NCBI RefSeq assembly: GCF_900156065.1
Contig: NZ_FTNF01000009.1
Coordinates: 186,001 to 250,000, forward strand
From: Micromonospora avicenniae
Lineage (GTDB): Bacteria; Actinomycetota; Actinomycetes; Mycobacteriales; Micromonosporaceae
Length of the DNA stretch: 64,000 nucleotides
Reading direction: 5' to 3'
Shown here: one piece after another, positions 1-9,568 of the stretch
How positions within the stretch are numbered: the stretch's first letter is position 1
Layout of the letters: each line of letters opens with the position of its first letter
Program-made: the position numbers and the translations under genes
The notes under the pieces: generated by a model
What the model was told of the DNA's origin: nothing
The model's input: the letters and a program-made list of their open reading frames with translations, nothing else
The model's database searches: none

Positions 1-921
1 TCCGGAACGGGCCAACCAGAGGTCCAGCAGGGCGACCGCGGTCAGCGCCAGCGCCCAACCGGCCGGCCCGGTGATCCGGTCGTACGCCAGCAACGGCACC
101 ACCGGCTGGGCGGCGAGCACCGTGGCGAACCGGGGTGCGCGCAGCCCAGCCCAGGCGGCGTAGCCGACCGAGACGGCGGTGGTCGCTAGGAAGATCAGCC
201 CGGCGAAGACCGCGCCGGAGGCGCCGCCGTTGCCGATCCGGTCCACCGCCCAGAGCGCGTACCCGGCGAGGGGCACCAGCAGCAGGCCGACGGCGGCGAT
301 CGTCTCGGCGGTGGAGGTGAGCCCGCGCCGAGCCAGCACGGGCGGCGCGAGCAGCAGCAGCACGGTCGCGACGAGCAGGATGCCGAGCCGTACGAGCGCG
401 TCCATCGAGCTCGTCGCCACCGCGGCGAAGACCACCGCGGCGACGCCGAGCAGCAGCGCGCCCAGCCCGAGCGGGATGTTCTGCACCTCCCGCGAGGACG
501 CCTCTGGCGGGTGTTCGGGATCGTCGGCGTCCAACCAGGTCACCGGCGGTGGTGGCGGTGGCGGCTCGGCGGATCCGGGCGGGGTGCCCTGCCGGGGGAC
601 CCGAGGCGGCGCGCCGGTGGTGGCGGTAGGCGGACGTCGGCCGGGGCGGCGACGCAGCACCCGGCGCGGTCGGGTCGCCTGCTTGGTGCGCTCCTCGCCG
701 GCGTGCGCGAGGATGTCCCGCTGGAAGAGCGCGGCCTGCATCTTCGCGGCGATCTGCCGCTGCTCACGGGCGATGGCGGCTTCGCGCGCCTTCATCTCCG
801 CTATGGAGCGTTCGATCTCCGCCAGGTGTTCGACCCACTGTGGCTGCTCGGCGCCGCAGTGCGGGCACCGGTCGGCCGGTTTGATCTCCCGACCGCACGA
901 CGAGCACTGAAAGGTCGCCAC
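1..921 (-). CDS. zinc-ribbon, multi-pass membrane protein (3' end outside window)
   Basis: The reading frame is open from a GTG at 921 to the left edge (307 codons), so the C-terminus is missing. The start is preceded by GGAGGGG at good spacing. Residues about 5-20 form a CxxC...CxxC zinc ribbon (C-S-S-C, then C-P-H-C). A charged helix (about 27-60), an Arg/Pro-rich linker (about 75-125) and a run of hydrophobic segments, probably five or more membrane spans, follow. The layout suggests a cytoplasmic zinc-binding head on a membrane body. I do not recognise a characterised family. Related actinomycete proteins are annotated only as hypothetical, and no function is assigned. Confidence 0.7.
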   Translation of the reverse strand, partial: MATFQCSSCGREIKPADRCPHCGAEQPQWVEHLAEIERSIAEMKAREAAIAREQRQIAAKMQAALFQRDILAHAGEERTKQATRPRRVLRRRPGRRPPTATTGAPPRVPRQGTPPGSAEPPPPPPPVTWLDADDPEHPPEASSREVQNIPLGLGALLLGVAAVVFAAVATSSMDALVRLGILLVATVLLLLAPPVLARRGLTSTAETIAAVGLLLVPLAGYALWAVDRIGNGGASGAVFAGLIFLATTAVSVGYAAWAGLRAPRFATVLAAQPVVPLLAYDRITGPAGWALALTAVALLDLWLARSG

Positions 922-1083
922 GACACCCCTCCACCCGCACTGTGGACCTCCACTGTCGCAGCATGCCCAAATCCGGCGCGATTTTCGACAGTTGTCGGCG
1001 GGTCCAGGACAAACGAGGCTTCCGGCAAAAGGCAACGGCCGGCCGCGGATGAGTTCCGCGGCCGGCCGTCGTGGCTATCTCAA

Positions 1084-2511
1084 TCAGGGGCGACCCATGC
1101 CCCGGTACTCCCAGCCGGCCTGCGTCCACATTGCTGCGTCGAGGCAGTTGCGCCCGTCGACGACCTTTCGGCCGGCGACCAGTTCGCCGAGGGCGACCGG
1201 GTCGGCGTTGCGGAAGTCCGCCCACTCGGTGAGCACGCAGACCAGGTCCGCGCCGGTCACGGCGTCGGTCATGCTGGCCTCGTAGATCAGCTCGGGCATG
1301 GCTCGGCGGGCGTTCTCCATGCCCTCCGGGTCGAAGACGTGCACCTCCGCGCCGGCCTTGCGCAGCAGCCCGGCCACGGCGAGCGCCGGGGCGTCGCGTA
1401 CGTCGTCGGTGTTGGGCTTGAAGGTGGCGCCGAGCACGGCGATCCGGGTACCGGAGAGGTCCGGTCCGGCGGGACCAGTCCGGCGGCCGAGAAGGTCCGC
1501 GGCGAGCTGGAGGACGCGGGTACGGCGGCGAAGGTTGATCAGGTCGACCTCGTGCAGGAAGCGCAACGCCTCCCCCGCGCCCAGTTCCTGGGCCCGGGCC
1601 TGGAAGGCGCGGATGTCCTTGGGCAGGCACGCGCCACCGAAGCCGAGACCGGCCTGGAGGAACCGGTTGCCGATCCGCGGGTCGAAGCCGATGGCCCGGG
1701 CGAGCTGGGTGACGTCACCGCCGGCGACCTCGCACACCTCGGCCATCGCGTTGATGAACGAGATCTTGGTGGCGAGGAACGCGTTCGCGGCGACCTTGAC
1801 CAGCTCGGCGGTGGCGAAGTCGGTGACCACGAGCGGGACCTCGCGGTCCTCGGTGGCGGCCAGGTCGAAGACGCCCTTGTGCGCGGCGTAGAGCATCCCG
1901 TTGGCCCACTCGCTCTTCACGCCGACCACGATCCGGTTGGGGCGCAGCACGTCGTCGACGGCGAAGCCCTCCTGGAGGAACTCCGGGCTCCACGCGACCT
2001 CGACTCCGAGGTCGGCCGGGGTGTGCTTGCCGACGAGCTGCTCCACCCACTCGGCGGTGCCGACCGGCACCGTCGACTTGCCCACGATCAGCGCCTTGCG
2101 GGTGAGGTGCTGCGCGAGGCCGGTCACCGACGCCTCGACGTACGACAGGTCGGCGCCCATGCCGTCGGCGCGCTGCGGCGTGCCGACGCAGATGAAGTGC
2201 ACGTCACCGAAGTCGGCGGTCTCGGCGATGTCGGTGCTGAACCGCAGCCGGCCGGCCGCGAGGTTGCGCCGGAGCAGTTCGTCGAGGCCTGGCTCGTGGA
2301 TCGGCACCTGACCCGCGTTGAGCATTGCGATCTTGTCGGCGTCGACGTCGAAGCCGAGCACCTCGTAGCCCAGCTCTGCGTAGCAGATGGCGTAGGTCGC
2401 ACCGAGGTAGCCGGTGCCGAGGAAGGTCACCCGGGGCCGGGCGGCGCCCGACGGCGGCGTCACCGTGGCGATGGGGGTCACCGGCTGGCTGTTTGGGTAC
2501 GGAATCGTCAC
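1084..2511 (-). CDS. UDP-glucose 6-dehydrogenase (UDP-glucose/GDP-mannose dehydrogenase family)
   Basis: Oxidises UDP-glucose to UDP-glucuronate with NAD for cell-surface polysaccharides. The N-terminus carries the Rossmann motif G-T-G-Y-L-G, and the catalytic cysteine lies in G-F-G-G-A-C-L-P-K (Cys295 from the chosen start). The three-domain length of 475 aa is normal for the family. I chose GTG 2511 because GGAGAAG lies just upstream. An in-frame GTG at 2532 would add seven residues but has no ribosome site. GDP-mannose or UDP-ManNAc dehydrogenases share the fold, but the overall sequence reads as the UDP-glucose type. The neighbouring genes give no pathway context. Confidence 0.88.
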   Translation of the reverse strand: MTIPYPNSQPVTPIATVTPPSGAARPRVTFLGTGYLGATYAICYAELGYEVLGFDVDADKIAMLNAGQVPIHEPGLDELLRRNLAAGRLRFSTDIAETADFGDVHFICVGTPQRADGMGADLSYVEASVTGLAQHLTRKALIVGKSTVPVGTAEWVEQLVGKHTPADLGVEVAWSPEFLQEGFAVDDVLRPNRIVVGVKSEWANGMLYAAHKGVFDLAATEDREVPLVVTDFATAELVKVAANAFLATKISFINAMAEVCEVAGGDVTQLARAIGFDPRIGNRFLQAGLGFGGACLPKDIRAFQARAQELGAGEALRFLHEVDLINLRRRTRVLQLAADLLGRRTGPAGPDLSGTRIAVLGATFKPNTDDVRDAPALAVAGLLRKAGAEVHVFDPEGMENARRAMPELIYEASMTDAVTGADLVCVLTEWADFRNADPVALGELVAGRKVVDGRNCLDAAMWTQAGWEYRGMGRP

Positions 2512-2756
2512 GCCTGTCTTCTCCGCTCGCACTGGGCGGCGCTACGTCGCGTCGCTACTGCTGCGGCGCCTGGCCGGGCACCGGAGGGAACTGCTCGTCT
2601 TTATATGGTCGCCGGGCGGCGGCGGTACCCGTCGAGGACGAGCCTACGCCGCGGTAACTTGTACCTGAACCTTGGTCGCTATCCTTCAGTCTGCGCGGTC
2701 CGCGGTCAGGAGACGGTACAGACTGCGCATGATAGCGGTGAAGGGGAGGGGCCGGC

Positions 2757-3920
2757 ATGGCCGCAGAGGAGTCGTTCGACGTCTACCGGTTGCCCGAGGA
2801 GCACGAGGCGATCCGTGAGGCGGTCCGGGAGGTCTGCGCGGCGAAGGTGGCACCCAACGCCGCCGAGGCGGACGAGACCGGCGAGTTCCCCAAGGCGTCG
2901 TACGACGCGTTGCGCGCTGCGGACTTCCACGCGCCGCACATCCCGGTCGAGTACGGCGGCGCCGGCGCGGACGCGCTCGCCACCGCGATCGTGATCGAGG
3001 AGGTGGCCCGGGCCTGCGCCGCGTCCTCGTTGATCCCGGCGGTGAACAAGCTCGGCACGATGCCGCTGCTGCTGGCCGGTTCCGAGGAGCTCAAGCGTCG
3101 CTACCTGACGCCGGTGGCGAGCGGCGACGCGATGTTCTCGTACTGCCTCTCGGAACCGGAGGCCGGTAGCGACGCGGCGTCGATGACCACCCGGGCGGTG
3201 CGTGACGGGGATCACTGGGTGCTCAACGGCGTGAAACGGTGGATCACGAACGCCGGGGTGTCGGAGTACTACACCGTCTTCGCGGTCACCGACCCGTCCG
3301 CCCGGTCGAAGGGCATCTCCGCGTTCGTGGTGGAGAAGTCGGACCCGGGCGTGAGCTTCGGCGCGCCGGAGAAGAAACTCGGGATCAAGGGCTCCCCGAC
3401 GCGCGAGGTCTACCTCGACGACGTGCGGATCCCGGCGGACCGGATGATCGGCGCCGAGGGGACCGGTTTCGCCACCGCGATGCGCACTCTGGACCACACC
3501 CGGGTCACCATCGCCGCGCAGGCGCTCGGCATCGCGCAGGGCGCGCTCGACTACGCCAAGGGCTACATCCAGGAGCGCAAGCAGTTCGGCAAGGCGGTCG
3601 CCGAGTTCCAGGGCGTCCAGTTCATGCTCGCCGACATGGGCATGAAGCTGGAGGCGGCCCGGCAGTTGACGTACGCCGCGGCGGGCAAGTCCGAGCGCGG
3701 CGACGCGGACCTCACCTACTTCGGCGCGGCGGCCAAGTGCTTCGCCTCGGACGCCGCCATGGAGATCACCACGGATGCGGTGCAGCTGCTCGGTGGCTAC
3801 GGCTACACCAAGGACTACCCGGTCGAGCGGATGATGCGGGACGCCAAGATCACCCAGATCTACGAGGGCACCAACCAGGTGCAGCGCATCGTGATGGCCC
3901 GCCAGTTGCTGCGCGGCTGA
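2757..3920 (+). CDS. acyl-CoA dehydrogenase
   Basis: FAD flavoenzyme making the alpha-beta double bond in acyl-CoA thioesters, passing electrons to ETF. The 387 aa show the usual order: helical N-terminal domain, central beta domain (Y-C-L-S-E-P-E-A-G-S-D, then W-I-T-N), and a C-terminal helical domain with R-K-Q-F-G-K and L-G-G-Y-G-Y. The catalytic base is Glu370 in Y-E-G-T-N-Q, the position found in short/medium-chain enzymes. ATG 2757 is preceded by GGGGAGGGG. It stands alone, with a hairpin terminator 22 bp after the stop. Chain-length preference cannot be told. Confidence 0.92.
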   Translation: MAAEESFDVYRLPEEHEAIREAVREVCAAKVAPNAAEADETGEFPKASYDALRAADFHAPHIPVEYGGAGADALATAIVIEEVARACAASSLIPAVNKLGTMPLLLAGSEELKRRYLTPVASGDAMFSYCLSEPEAGSDAASMTTRAVRDGDHWVLNGVKRWITNAGVSEYYTVFAVTDPSARSKGISAFVVEKSDPGVSFGAPEKKLGIKGSPTREVYLDDVRIPADRMIGAEGTGFATAMRTLDHTRVTIAAQALGIAQGALDYAKGYIQERKQFGKAVAEFQGVQFMLADMGMKLEAARQLTYAAAGKSERGDADLTYFGAAAKCFASDAAMEITTDAVQLLGGYGYTKDYPVERMMRDAKITQIYEGTNQVQRIVMARQLLRG

Positions 3921-3941
3921 CGCGAGGTACGCCGTCGGGTT

Positions 3942-3973
3942 GCCCCCGCTCCCGTGGACACGGGGTCGGGGGC
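3942..3973. terminator. bidirectional hairpin terminator
   Basis: Two 15-base arms (GCCCCCGCTCCCGTG and CACGGGGTCGGGGGC) pair at 13 positions around a 2-base loop. It lies between the convergent ends of the acyl-CoA dehydrogenase and the four-span membrane protein, so it can serve both. Confidence 0.7.
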
Positions 3974-4001
3974 GGGCCGGCGGTGCCGACCCGCCCCACT
4001 C

Positions 4002-4655
4002 TCAGCGGATACCGGTGCTGTCCTCCGGCTTACGGGGCGGGGCCGACCACGGCGACTCCCCACCCGTACGCCGGGGGAGCGGCTCGGTCGGGGTGGAGTC
4101 CGGGTAGGCCAGGGTGATCGGAGCGGCGGTGTCCCGCTCCGGGGAGGCGACCGGCGGCCAGTCGGTCAACGTGACCTCGTTGTCCGTGGTGTTCTTCTCC
4201 GTCTCGGCGGGCACCGGCGCGCCTGCCGATGCCGGCCAGCGCCGCCAACGTTGCAGGCTGAACGTCGCCATGATCAACATCATGCCGAGCAGGAAGAGCA
4301 TGCCGTTCTCCACCGGCAGTTGCAGCGGGAGCGGATCGCCGAACACCTTCCAGCCGTCCGGGACGGTGTCGCGTACCTCGAACGGCGCCACGAACATCCC
4401 GATGTACGGGACGACCATCAGTAGTCCGGCCACCAGCGGACCGACCGGCGAGATGCGCAGCGTGCCGAGCAGGCCCAGAAGGATGCCACCGACTCCCAGG
4501 TAGACGGCCGGCTCGATCAGGTTGGCCGTGTTGAACTTTCCGATCTCCACCCAGCGGCCGATCGTGCCGCTCGACCCGTCCTGCCCGAGCGTGACCAGCA
4601 CCCAGGTGACAGGCGCCACCACCAAACCGGCGAGGAAGCTCCAGAGATGTCGCAT
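4002..4655 (-). CDS. four-span membrane protein of unknown function
   Basis: 217 aa. About four hydrophobic segments can be seen: residues 5-22, around 50-66, 74-92 and 118-135. A hydrophilic Pro/Glu-rich cytoplasmic-looking tail of about 75 residues follows. No enzymatic motif is visible and I do not recognise a named family. The gene is divergent from the thioesterase gene across only 23 bp, and its ATG has no Shine-Dalgarno. TACGGT stands six bases before it, which points to a leaderless transcript. Confidence 0.7.
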   Translation of the reverse strand: MRHLWSFLAGLVVAPVTWVLVTLGQDGSSGTIGRWVEIGKFNTANLIEPAVYLGVGGILLGLLGTLRISPVGPLVAGLLMVVPYIGMFVAPFEVRDTVPDGWKVFGDPLPLQLPVENGMLFLLGMMLIMATFSLQRWRRWPASAGAPVPAETEKNTTDNEVTLTDWPPVASPERDTAAPITLAYPDSTPTEPLPRRTGGESPWSAPPRKPEDSTGIR

Positions 4656-4678
4656 CCGCGCACCGTACCGTTTCCGTC
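4656..4678. promoter_or_regulatory. divergent overlapping leaderless promoters
   Basis: The whole 23-bp gap between two divergent start codons holds two -10 boxes that overlap in ACCGTACCGT. TACCGT at 4666-4671 sits seven bases before ATG 4679 on the plus strand. TACGGT (4667-4662, minus strand) sits six bases before ATG 4655. In actinobacteria a TANNNT box at this distance places the transcript start at the start codon. The two polymerases could not occupy the site at once. Confidence 0.6.
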
Positions 4679-5197
4679 ATGACCGAGCACCCCTCCACCG
4701 CGCCGGCCGGCAAGCCGACGTCGTACTCCCGGGTCACCCTGAGCCGGATCATGACCGCCGTGGACGTCAACCTGTACGGCACCGTCCACGGCGGTGTGCT
4801 GATGAAGTTCGTGGACGACGTGGCCGGAGCAGCCGCCGCCCGGCACAGTGGCGGCACGGCGGTGACCGCCGCGATCGACGAGATCGTCTTCTCCGAGCCG
4901 GTCCGGGTCGGTGACCTGCTGCACGCGCACGCCCAGGTGAACTGGACCGGTCACAGCTCCATGGAGGTCGGTGTCCGGGTCGTGGCGGAACGGTGGGACT
5001 CGGCCGAGGACGAGCCGATCCGGGTCGCCACCGCGTACCTGGTGTTCGTCAGCGTCGACGTGGGCGGCGCGCCGCGACCGGTGCGGCCGGTGCTGCCGGA
5101 GACGACCGAGGACGAGCGACGCTTCCGGGAGGCGGAGATCCGGCGGGCCCACCGTCTGGCCCGCCGCCGCGCGATCCAGGCCCACCGCGCCGGCTGA
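4679..5197 (+). CDS. acyl-CoA thioesterase, hotdog fold (YciA/cytosolic type)
   Basis: Hydrolyses acyl-CoA to free acid and CoA. The 172 aa form one hotdog domain. The signature is N-L-Y-G-T-V-H-G-G-V-L-M-K-F-V-D (around 32-47), with the aspartate and histidine typical of YciA-like enzymes, then the S-M-E-V-G-V-R-V strand. A basic C-terminal tail of about 40 residues is extra. It has no Shine-Dalgarno and a TACCGT box seven bases upstream, so it is probably leaderless. Its substrate range cannot be told. Confidence 0.85.
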   Translation: MTEHPSTAPAGKPTSYSRVTLSRIMTAVDVNLYGTVHGGVLMKFVDDVAGAAAARHSGGTAVTAAIDEIVFSEPVRVGDLLHAHAQVNWTGHSSMEVGVRVVAERWDSAEDEPIRVATAYLVFVSVDVGGAPRPVRPVLPETTEDERRFREAEIRRAHRLARRRAIQAHRAG

Positions 5198-5467
5198 CCT
5201 GCGCGGAGGCGGCCCCTGCTCGGCCTTCCCCGGCGGGCGGGGGCCATGCCGGCAGCCGGTGATCGACGAGCACCCCCGGTGGGACCGCGAGACGTGACGA
5301 GGTGTCCCCTCCTCGCCCTGGTCCCACACAGGAGAGCCGGTTGACATGTGGGGCCGCCACGCGCCTTCGGTGGCGACGGGTGCGGAGAATGGCGCTTCGA
5401 CGTAGGGCAAGATGGCGCCACGGCCCATCGCACAGAGTCGTGTCCGGGGCCAGGGGAGGGCAGAGCA

Positions 5468-7453
5468 GTGGGTGACGTGCTGTGGACGCCGCCGGCGGAC
5501 GTACGCGAGCGGTCCCGGATCGGGGGCTACCTGCGCTGGCTGCGGGAGCACCGTGGCTTGGACTTCGCCGACTACGACGCGCTGTGGCGCTGGTCGGTCA
5601 CCGATCTGGAAGCGTTCTGGCGCTCGATCTGGGACCACTTCGAGGTGGTGGCGCACACTCCCCCGACCGCCACGCTGACCGGCCGGAGCATGCCCGGAGC
5701 GCGCTGGTTCCCGGGCGCGACGTTGAACTACGCCGAGAACGTGCTGCGCATGCCCGGCCGGGCCGACGCCGATCCAGTGGTCATCGCGCACGGCCAGACC
5801 CGTACGCCGGTCACCCTGACCGCCGCCGAGCTGCGCGAACAGGTCCGGCGGGTGGCGGCGGGACTGCGCCGGCTGGGGGTCACCGCGGGCGACCGGGTGG
5901 CGGCGTACGCGCCGAACATCCCGGAGACGTACGTGCTGCTGCTCGCCACGAGCAGTCTCGGCGCGATCTTCACGTCCTGCGCCCCCGAGTTCGGTACGCG
6001 TAGCGTCACCGACCGCTGGCAGCAGATCGAGCCGACGGTGCTGGTCGCCGTCGACGGCTACCGGTACGGCGAGAAGGCGGTGGACCGCCGCGCCGAGGTC
6101 GCCGCGATCCGCGCCGCGCTGCCGTCACTGCGGCACACCGTCGGCATCGGCTACCTCGACCCGGCGGCCGTGCCCGATGCGGCGACATCCTGGGCGGAGC
6201 TGGCCGCGCCGACCGACGAGCCGCTGACCTTCACCCCGGTCGCCTTCGACCACCCGCTCTACGTGCTCTACTCCTCCGGCACCACGGGGCTGCCCAAGCC
6301 GATCGTGCACGGGCACGGGGGGATCCTGCTGGAGCACCTGAAGATGCTCGCCCTGCACCACGACCTGGGCTCCGGCGACCGGTTCTTCTGGTTCACCACC
6401 ACCGGCTGGATGATGTGGAACTTCCTGGTCTCCGGGCCGGCGGTGGGCGCGGCGATCGTGCTGTTCGACGGCAACCCGGGCCACCCCGACCTCGGCGCGC
6501 TGTGGCGGTTGGCGGAGGAGACCGGCACCACGTACTTCGGCACGTCCGCGCCGTTCCTGCTGGCCTGCCGCAAGGCCGGCCTGGTGCCGAAGGAGATCGC
6601 CGACCTCTCCGCGCTGCGCGGCCTCGGCTCCACCGGCGCGCCGCTGCCGGCCGAGGGCTTCACCTGGGTGTACGAGACGGTCGGCGAACGCCTCCAGCTC
6701 CAGTCCCTCTCCGGCGGCACCGACGTCTGCACGGGATTCGTGGGCGGGGTGCCGCTGCTCCCCGTGCACACCGGCGAGATCACCTGCCGGGCCCTCGGCG
6801 CGAAGGTCGAGGCGCGCTCGGCCGACGGCACCGCCGTCATCGACGAGCTGGGCGAACTGGTGATCACCGAGCCGATGCCGAGCATGCCGGTGGGCTTCTG
6901 GAACGACGTGGACGGCTCCCGCTACCGGGAGGCGTACTTCGACGTCTATCCGGGAGTCTGGCGGCACGGGGACTGGATCACGATCAACTCGCGGGGCGGC
7001 TGTGTGATCACCGGACGCTCCGACGCCACTCTCAACCGGGGTGGCGTACGGCTCGGCACCGCCGAGTTCTACTCCGTGGTGGAGGGGCTGGACGAGGTGG
7101 TCGACTCGGTGGTCGTGCACCTGGAGGACGACCAGGGCGGTGCCGGCGAGCTGCTGCTCTTCGTGGTGCTCGCCGACGGGTTGGAGCTGGACGACGCGCT
7201 GCGGAAGAAGATCAGCCGTGAGCTGCGTACCGCGCTGTCGCCGCGGCACGTCCCCGACGAGATCCATCAGGTGCGGGCGGTGCCGCGCACGCTGTCGGCG
7301 AAGAAGCTCGAGGTGCCGGTCAAGAGGATCCTCACCGGCACCCCGATCGACCGCGCCGCGGCCAAGGGGGCCCTGGCCAACCCGGAGTCGCTCACGGCCT
7401 TCGCGCAGCTGGCCCAACGTCGCGCCCCGCTGGACCACCCGACCCCGGCCTGA
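5468..7453 (+). CDS. aacS: acetoacetate-CoA ligase
   Basis: Activates acetoacetate to acetoacetyl-CoA at the expense of ATP (to AMP and PPi). The 661 aa match the family length (about 650). An acetyl-CoA-synthetase-type N-terminus contains N-Y-A-E-N. The adenylate P-loop Y-S-S-G-T-T-G-L-P-K is at residues 268-277, with S-G-G-T-D-V-C-T-G-F and the C-terminal lysine region S-A-K-K-L-E-V-P-V-K-R. GTG 5468 follows a GGGGAGGG site. The frame stays open 120 bp further upstream, but that stretch has no start signal. The 270-bp gap before it contains an 8-bp inverted repeat (5279-5286 with 5320-5327). Confidence 0.93.
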   Translation: MGDVLWTPPADVRERSRIGGYLRWLREHRGLDFADYDALWRWSVTDLEAFWRSIWDHFEVVAHTPPTATLTGRSMPGARWFPGATLNYAENVLRMPGRADADPVVIAHGQTRTPVTLTAAELREQVRRVAAGLRRLGVTAGDRVAAYAPNIPETYVLLLATSSLGAIFTSCAPEFGTRSVTDRWQQIEPTVLVAVDGYRYGEKAVDRRAEVAAIRAALPSLRHTVGIGYLDPAAVPDAATSWAELAAPTDEPLTFTPVAFDHPLYVLYSSGTTGLPKPIVHGHGGILLEHLKMLALHHDLGSGDRFFWFTTTGWMMWNFLVSGPAVGAAIVLFDGNPGHPDLGALWRLAEETGTTYFGTSAPFLLACRKAGLVPKEIADLSALRGLGSTGAPLPAEGFTWVYETVGERLQLQSLSGGTDVCTGFVGGVPLLPVHTGEITCRALGAKVEARSADGTAVIDELGELVITEPMPSMPVGFWNDVDGSRYREAYFDVYPGVWRHGDWITINSRGGCVITGRSDATLNRGGVRLGTAEFYSVVEGLDEVVDSVVVHLEDDQGGAGELLLFVVLADGLELDDALRKKISRELRTALSPRHVPDEIHQVRAVPRTLSAKKLEVPVKRILTGTPIDRAAAKGALANPESLTAFAQLAQRRAPLDHPTPA

Positions 7454-7529
7454 CGCCCCCGCTCCCCGCCCCTCGGCGTGCCGCACTCCGGCAGTCGTCG
7501 CGCGACGGTGACGCGAGCGGTGCCGGGTG

Positions 7530-8219
7530 TCAGGCCACGGTCCGGGTGACTTTCTCCGCCGCCACGCGGTCGGCGACGCGGGCCGGGTCCAGGTTGCCGC
7601 AGAGGACGACGCTGGCCCCGACCGTGAGTGGCGCGAGCAGCCAGTCCACCGGCTCGGGGTGCCGAGCCGCGTCGATCAGTACCCGGTCGCCCTCGACCAG
7701 GCCGAACTCCGTCGCGCGGGCCCGTGCCCGCCCGAGCAGCTCCGCGTCGGCCCCGCCGCCCAAGCCGTGCGAGCTGAAGTGGTCGCCGTGGCCACGCACC
7801 TCGACCACGTAGTCGGCGAAACCGGCGGGCACCTCCCGCAGCGGCAGGGCGAACGGGTCGAGCGCGAGCGCGTACCGCTCGTCCGCCGGCCAGGCGTCCG
7901 TCTCCGTCACCCGGTCCAGGGCGGCGAAGAGCACGTCGACCGGACCCGGCACCTCGGCCACGGTGAGCCCGGCGGACCAGCAGCCGAGCAGGACCGCGGC
8001 GGTCTGCCAATGCGGCGGCAGGAGCACTCCGGCGGTGTCGTCGGGCCCCACGGCGGCCCCGTCGACCAGCAGGTTGGCCGTCTTGGCCACCCAGTTGGCC
8101 AGCGTGGCGCCGGACAGTTCGGTGCGCTCGCCGGAGGCGTCGTCGTACCAGGTGAGCAACGGTCGGGTCGGATCGGGTGCGATCGCGTCGGCGAAGACCC
8201 GGGCAATGTTCTCGGCCAT
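7530..8219 (-). CDS. TIGR03089 family protein (truncated AMP-binding-like)
   Basis: 229 aa resembling only the N-terminal part of acyl-adenylating enzymes: P-L-L-T-W-Y-D-D, then T-A-N-L-L-V-D and a G-V-L-L-P-P-H-W-Q stretch. It lacks the P-loop and C-terminal lid, so it is not expected to be an active ligase. Short proteins of this kind are a recognised actinobacterial family (TIGR03089) of unknown role. ATG 8219 has TATCGT eight bases upstream and no clear ribosome site. It converges on aacS and diverges from the glycosyltransferase gene. Confidence 0.75.
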   Translation of the reverse strand: MAENIARVFADAIAPDPTRPLLTWYDDASGERTELSGATLANWVAKTANLLVDGAAVGPDDTAGVLLPPHWQTAAVLLGCWSAGLTVAEVPGPVDVLFAALDRVTETDAWPADERYALALDPFALPLREVPAGFADYVVEVRGHGDHFSSHGLGGGADAELLGRARARATEFGLVEGDRVLIDAARHPEPVDWLLAPLTVGASVVLCGNLDPARVADRVAAEKVTRTVA

Positions 8220-8370
8220 CGGCGCGAACGATACGCCGCCACGGTACGTACCTGACGACGATGACAAGTACGCGTACCGTCGGGTCGCAGTCAGCGTCGG
8301 CGGGGGGCTCCGGCGTAGGCTTGCGACCGGAGTGTTGTTCCCCACAGACCCGCCAGCAAGGAGTCGCCCC

Positions 8371-9516
8371 GTGACCGCCGGTCGCCCGCCCCGCGTGCTC
8401 ATCGACGCCACGAGTGTCCCCGCCGACCGTGGCGGCGTCGGGAGATACGTCGACGGCCTGCTCGGGGCGCTGGGCAAGGTGTGTGGGTCGGGTGTGGATC
8501 TGGCCGTCGTCAGCCTCCGCACCGACCTCGAGCGATACTCCCGGATGTTGCCGGGCGCCGAGATCGTGCCGGCGCCGGCGGCTGTGGCACACCGGCCGGC
8601 CCGGCTCGCCTGGGAGCAGACGGGATTGCCGCTGCTGGCCCAGCAGCTCGGCGCGCAGGTGCTGCACTCTCCCTTCTACACGTGTCCGCTACGTGCGGGC
8701 TGTCCCGTCACGGTGACCGTGCACGACGCGACCTTCTTCACCGAGCCCGAGCACTACGACAAGTCCCGCCGCACGTTCTTCCGCAGCGCCATCAAGACGT
8801 CGCTGCGCCGGGCCGATCGGGTGATCGTGCCGAGCAAGGCCACCCGGGACGAGCTGATCCGCCTGCTGGACGCCGACCCGACCCGGATCGACGTCGCCTA
8901 CCACGGGGTGGACCACGCCGCGTTCCACGCGCCCAGCGACGAGGAGAAGGCCCGCGTGCGGGCCCGGCTCGGGCTGGGCAGCAGCAGCTACATCGCGTTC
9001 CTCGGCGCCAAGGAGCCGCGCAAGAACGTGCCCAACCTGATCCGGGGCTGGGCGCAGGCGGTCGCCGATCGTCCCAACCCGCCGGCTCTGGTGATCGCCG
9101 GCGGCCAGGGGCACGACGACGACATCGACCGGGCGGTCGCCGAGGTGCCTGCGCACCTGCGGCTGTTGCGTCCGGGCTACCTGCGCTACGCGGACCTGCC
9201 CGGCTTCCTCGGCGGGGCGTTGGTGGCCGCCTACCCGTCCTACGGGGAGGGTTTCGGGCTGCCGATCCTGGAGGCGATGGCCTGCGCCGCCCCGGTGCTC
9301 ACCACGCCCCGGCTCTCGTTGCCCGAGGTGGGCGGTGACGCCGTGGCGTACACGAGTGAGAGCCCGGACCAGGTCGCGACCGACCTCGCGGCGCTGCTGG
9401 ACGACGAGCCGCGCCGGTTGTCGCTGGCCAAGGCGGGCTTCGACCGGGCCAAGGAGTTCACCTGGGAGTCCAGCGCCGAGGTGCACATCGCGGCGTGGAG
9501 CCGGGCCCGGTCCTGA
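8371..9516 (+). CDS. glycosyltransferase family 4 (GT-B), probably mannosyltransferase-like
   Basis: 381-aa GT-B enzyme transferring a sugar from a nucleotide donor. The N-terminal domain has D-R-G-G-V-G-R-Y. The C-terminal donor-binding domain has F-L-G-A-K-E-P-R-K-N and the E-x7-E region P-S-Y-G-E-G-F-G-L-P-I-L-E-A-M-A. The start is GTG 8371 after AAGGAG. The frame continues 136 codons upstream but antisense to the TIGR03089 gene, so that part is discarded. The next gene makes GDP-mannose, so a mannosyl donor is a reasonable inference. The acceptor is unknown. Confidence 0.88.
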   Translation: MTAGRPPRVLIDATSVPADRGGVGRYVDGLLGALGKVCGSGVDLAVVSLRTDLERYSRMLPGAEIVPAPAAVAHRPARLAWEQTGLPLLAQQLGAQVLHSPFYTCPLRAGCPVTVTVHDATFFTEPEHYDKSRRTFFRSAIKTSLRRADRVIVPSKATRDELIRLLDADPTRIDVAYHGVDHAAFHAPSDEEKARVRARLGLGSSSYIAFLGAKEPRKNVPNLIRGWAQAVADRPNPPALVIAGGQGHDDDIDRAVAEVPAHLRLLRPGYLRYADLPGFLGGALVAAYPSYGEGFGLPILEAMACAAPVLTTPRLSLPEVGGDAVAYTSESPDQVATDLAALLDDEPRRLSLAKAGFDRAKEFTWESSAEVHIAAWSRARS

Positions 9517-9568
9517 CGTCCATCGAAACCGCCGGTTCGCGTGTGCGCCGTTCGGGCATGATGTGCTG

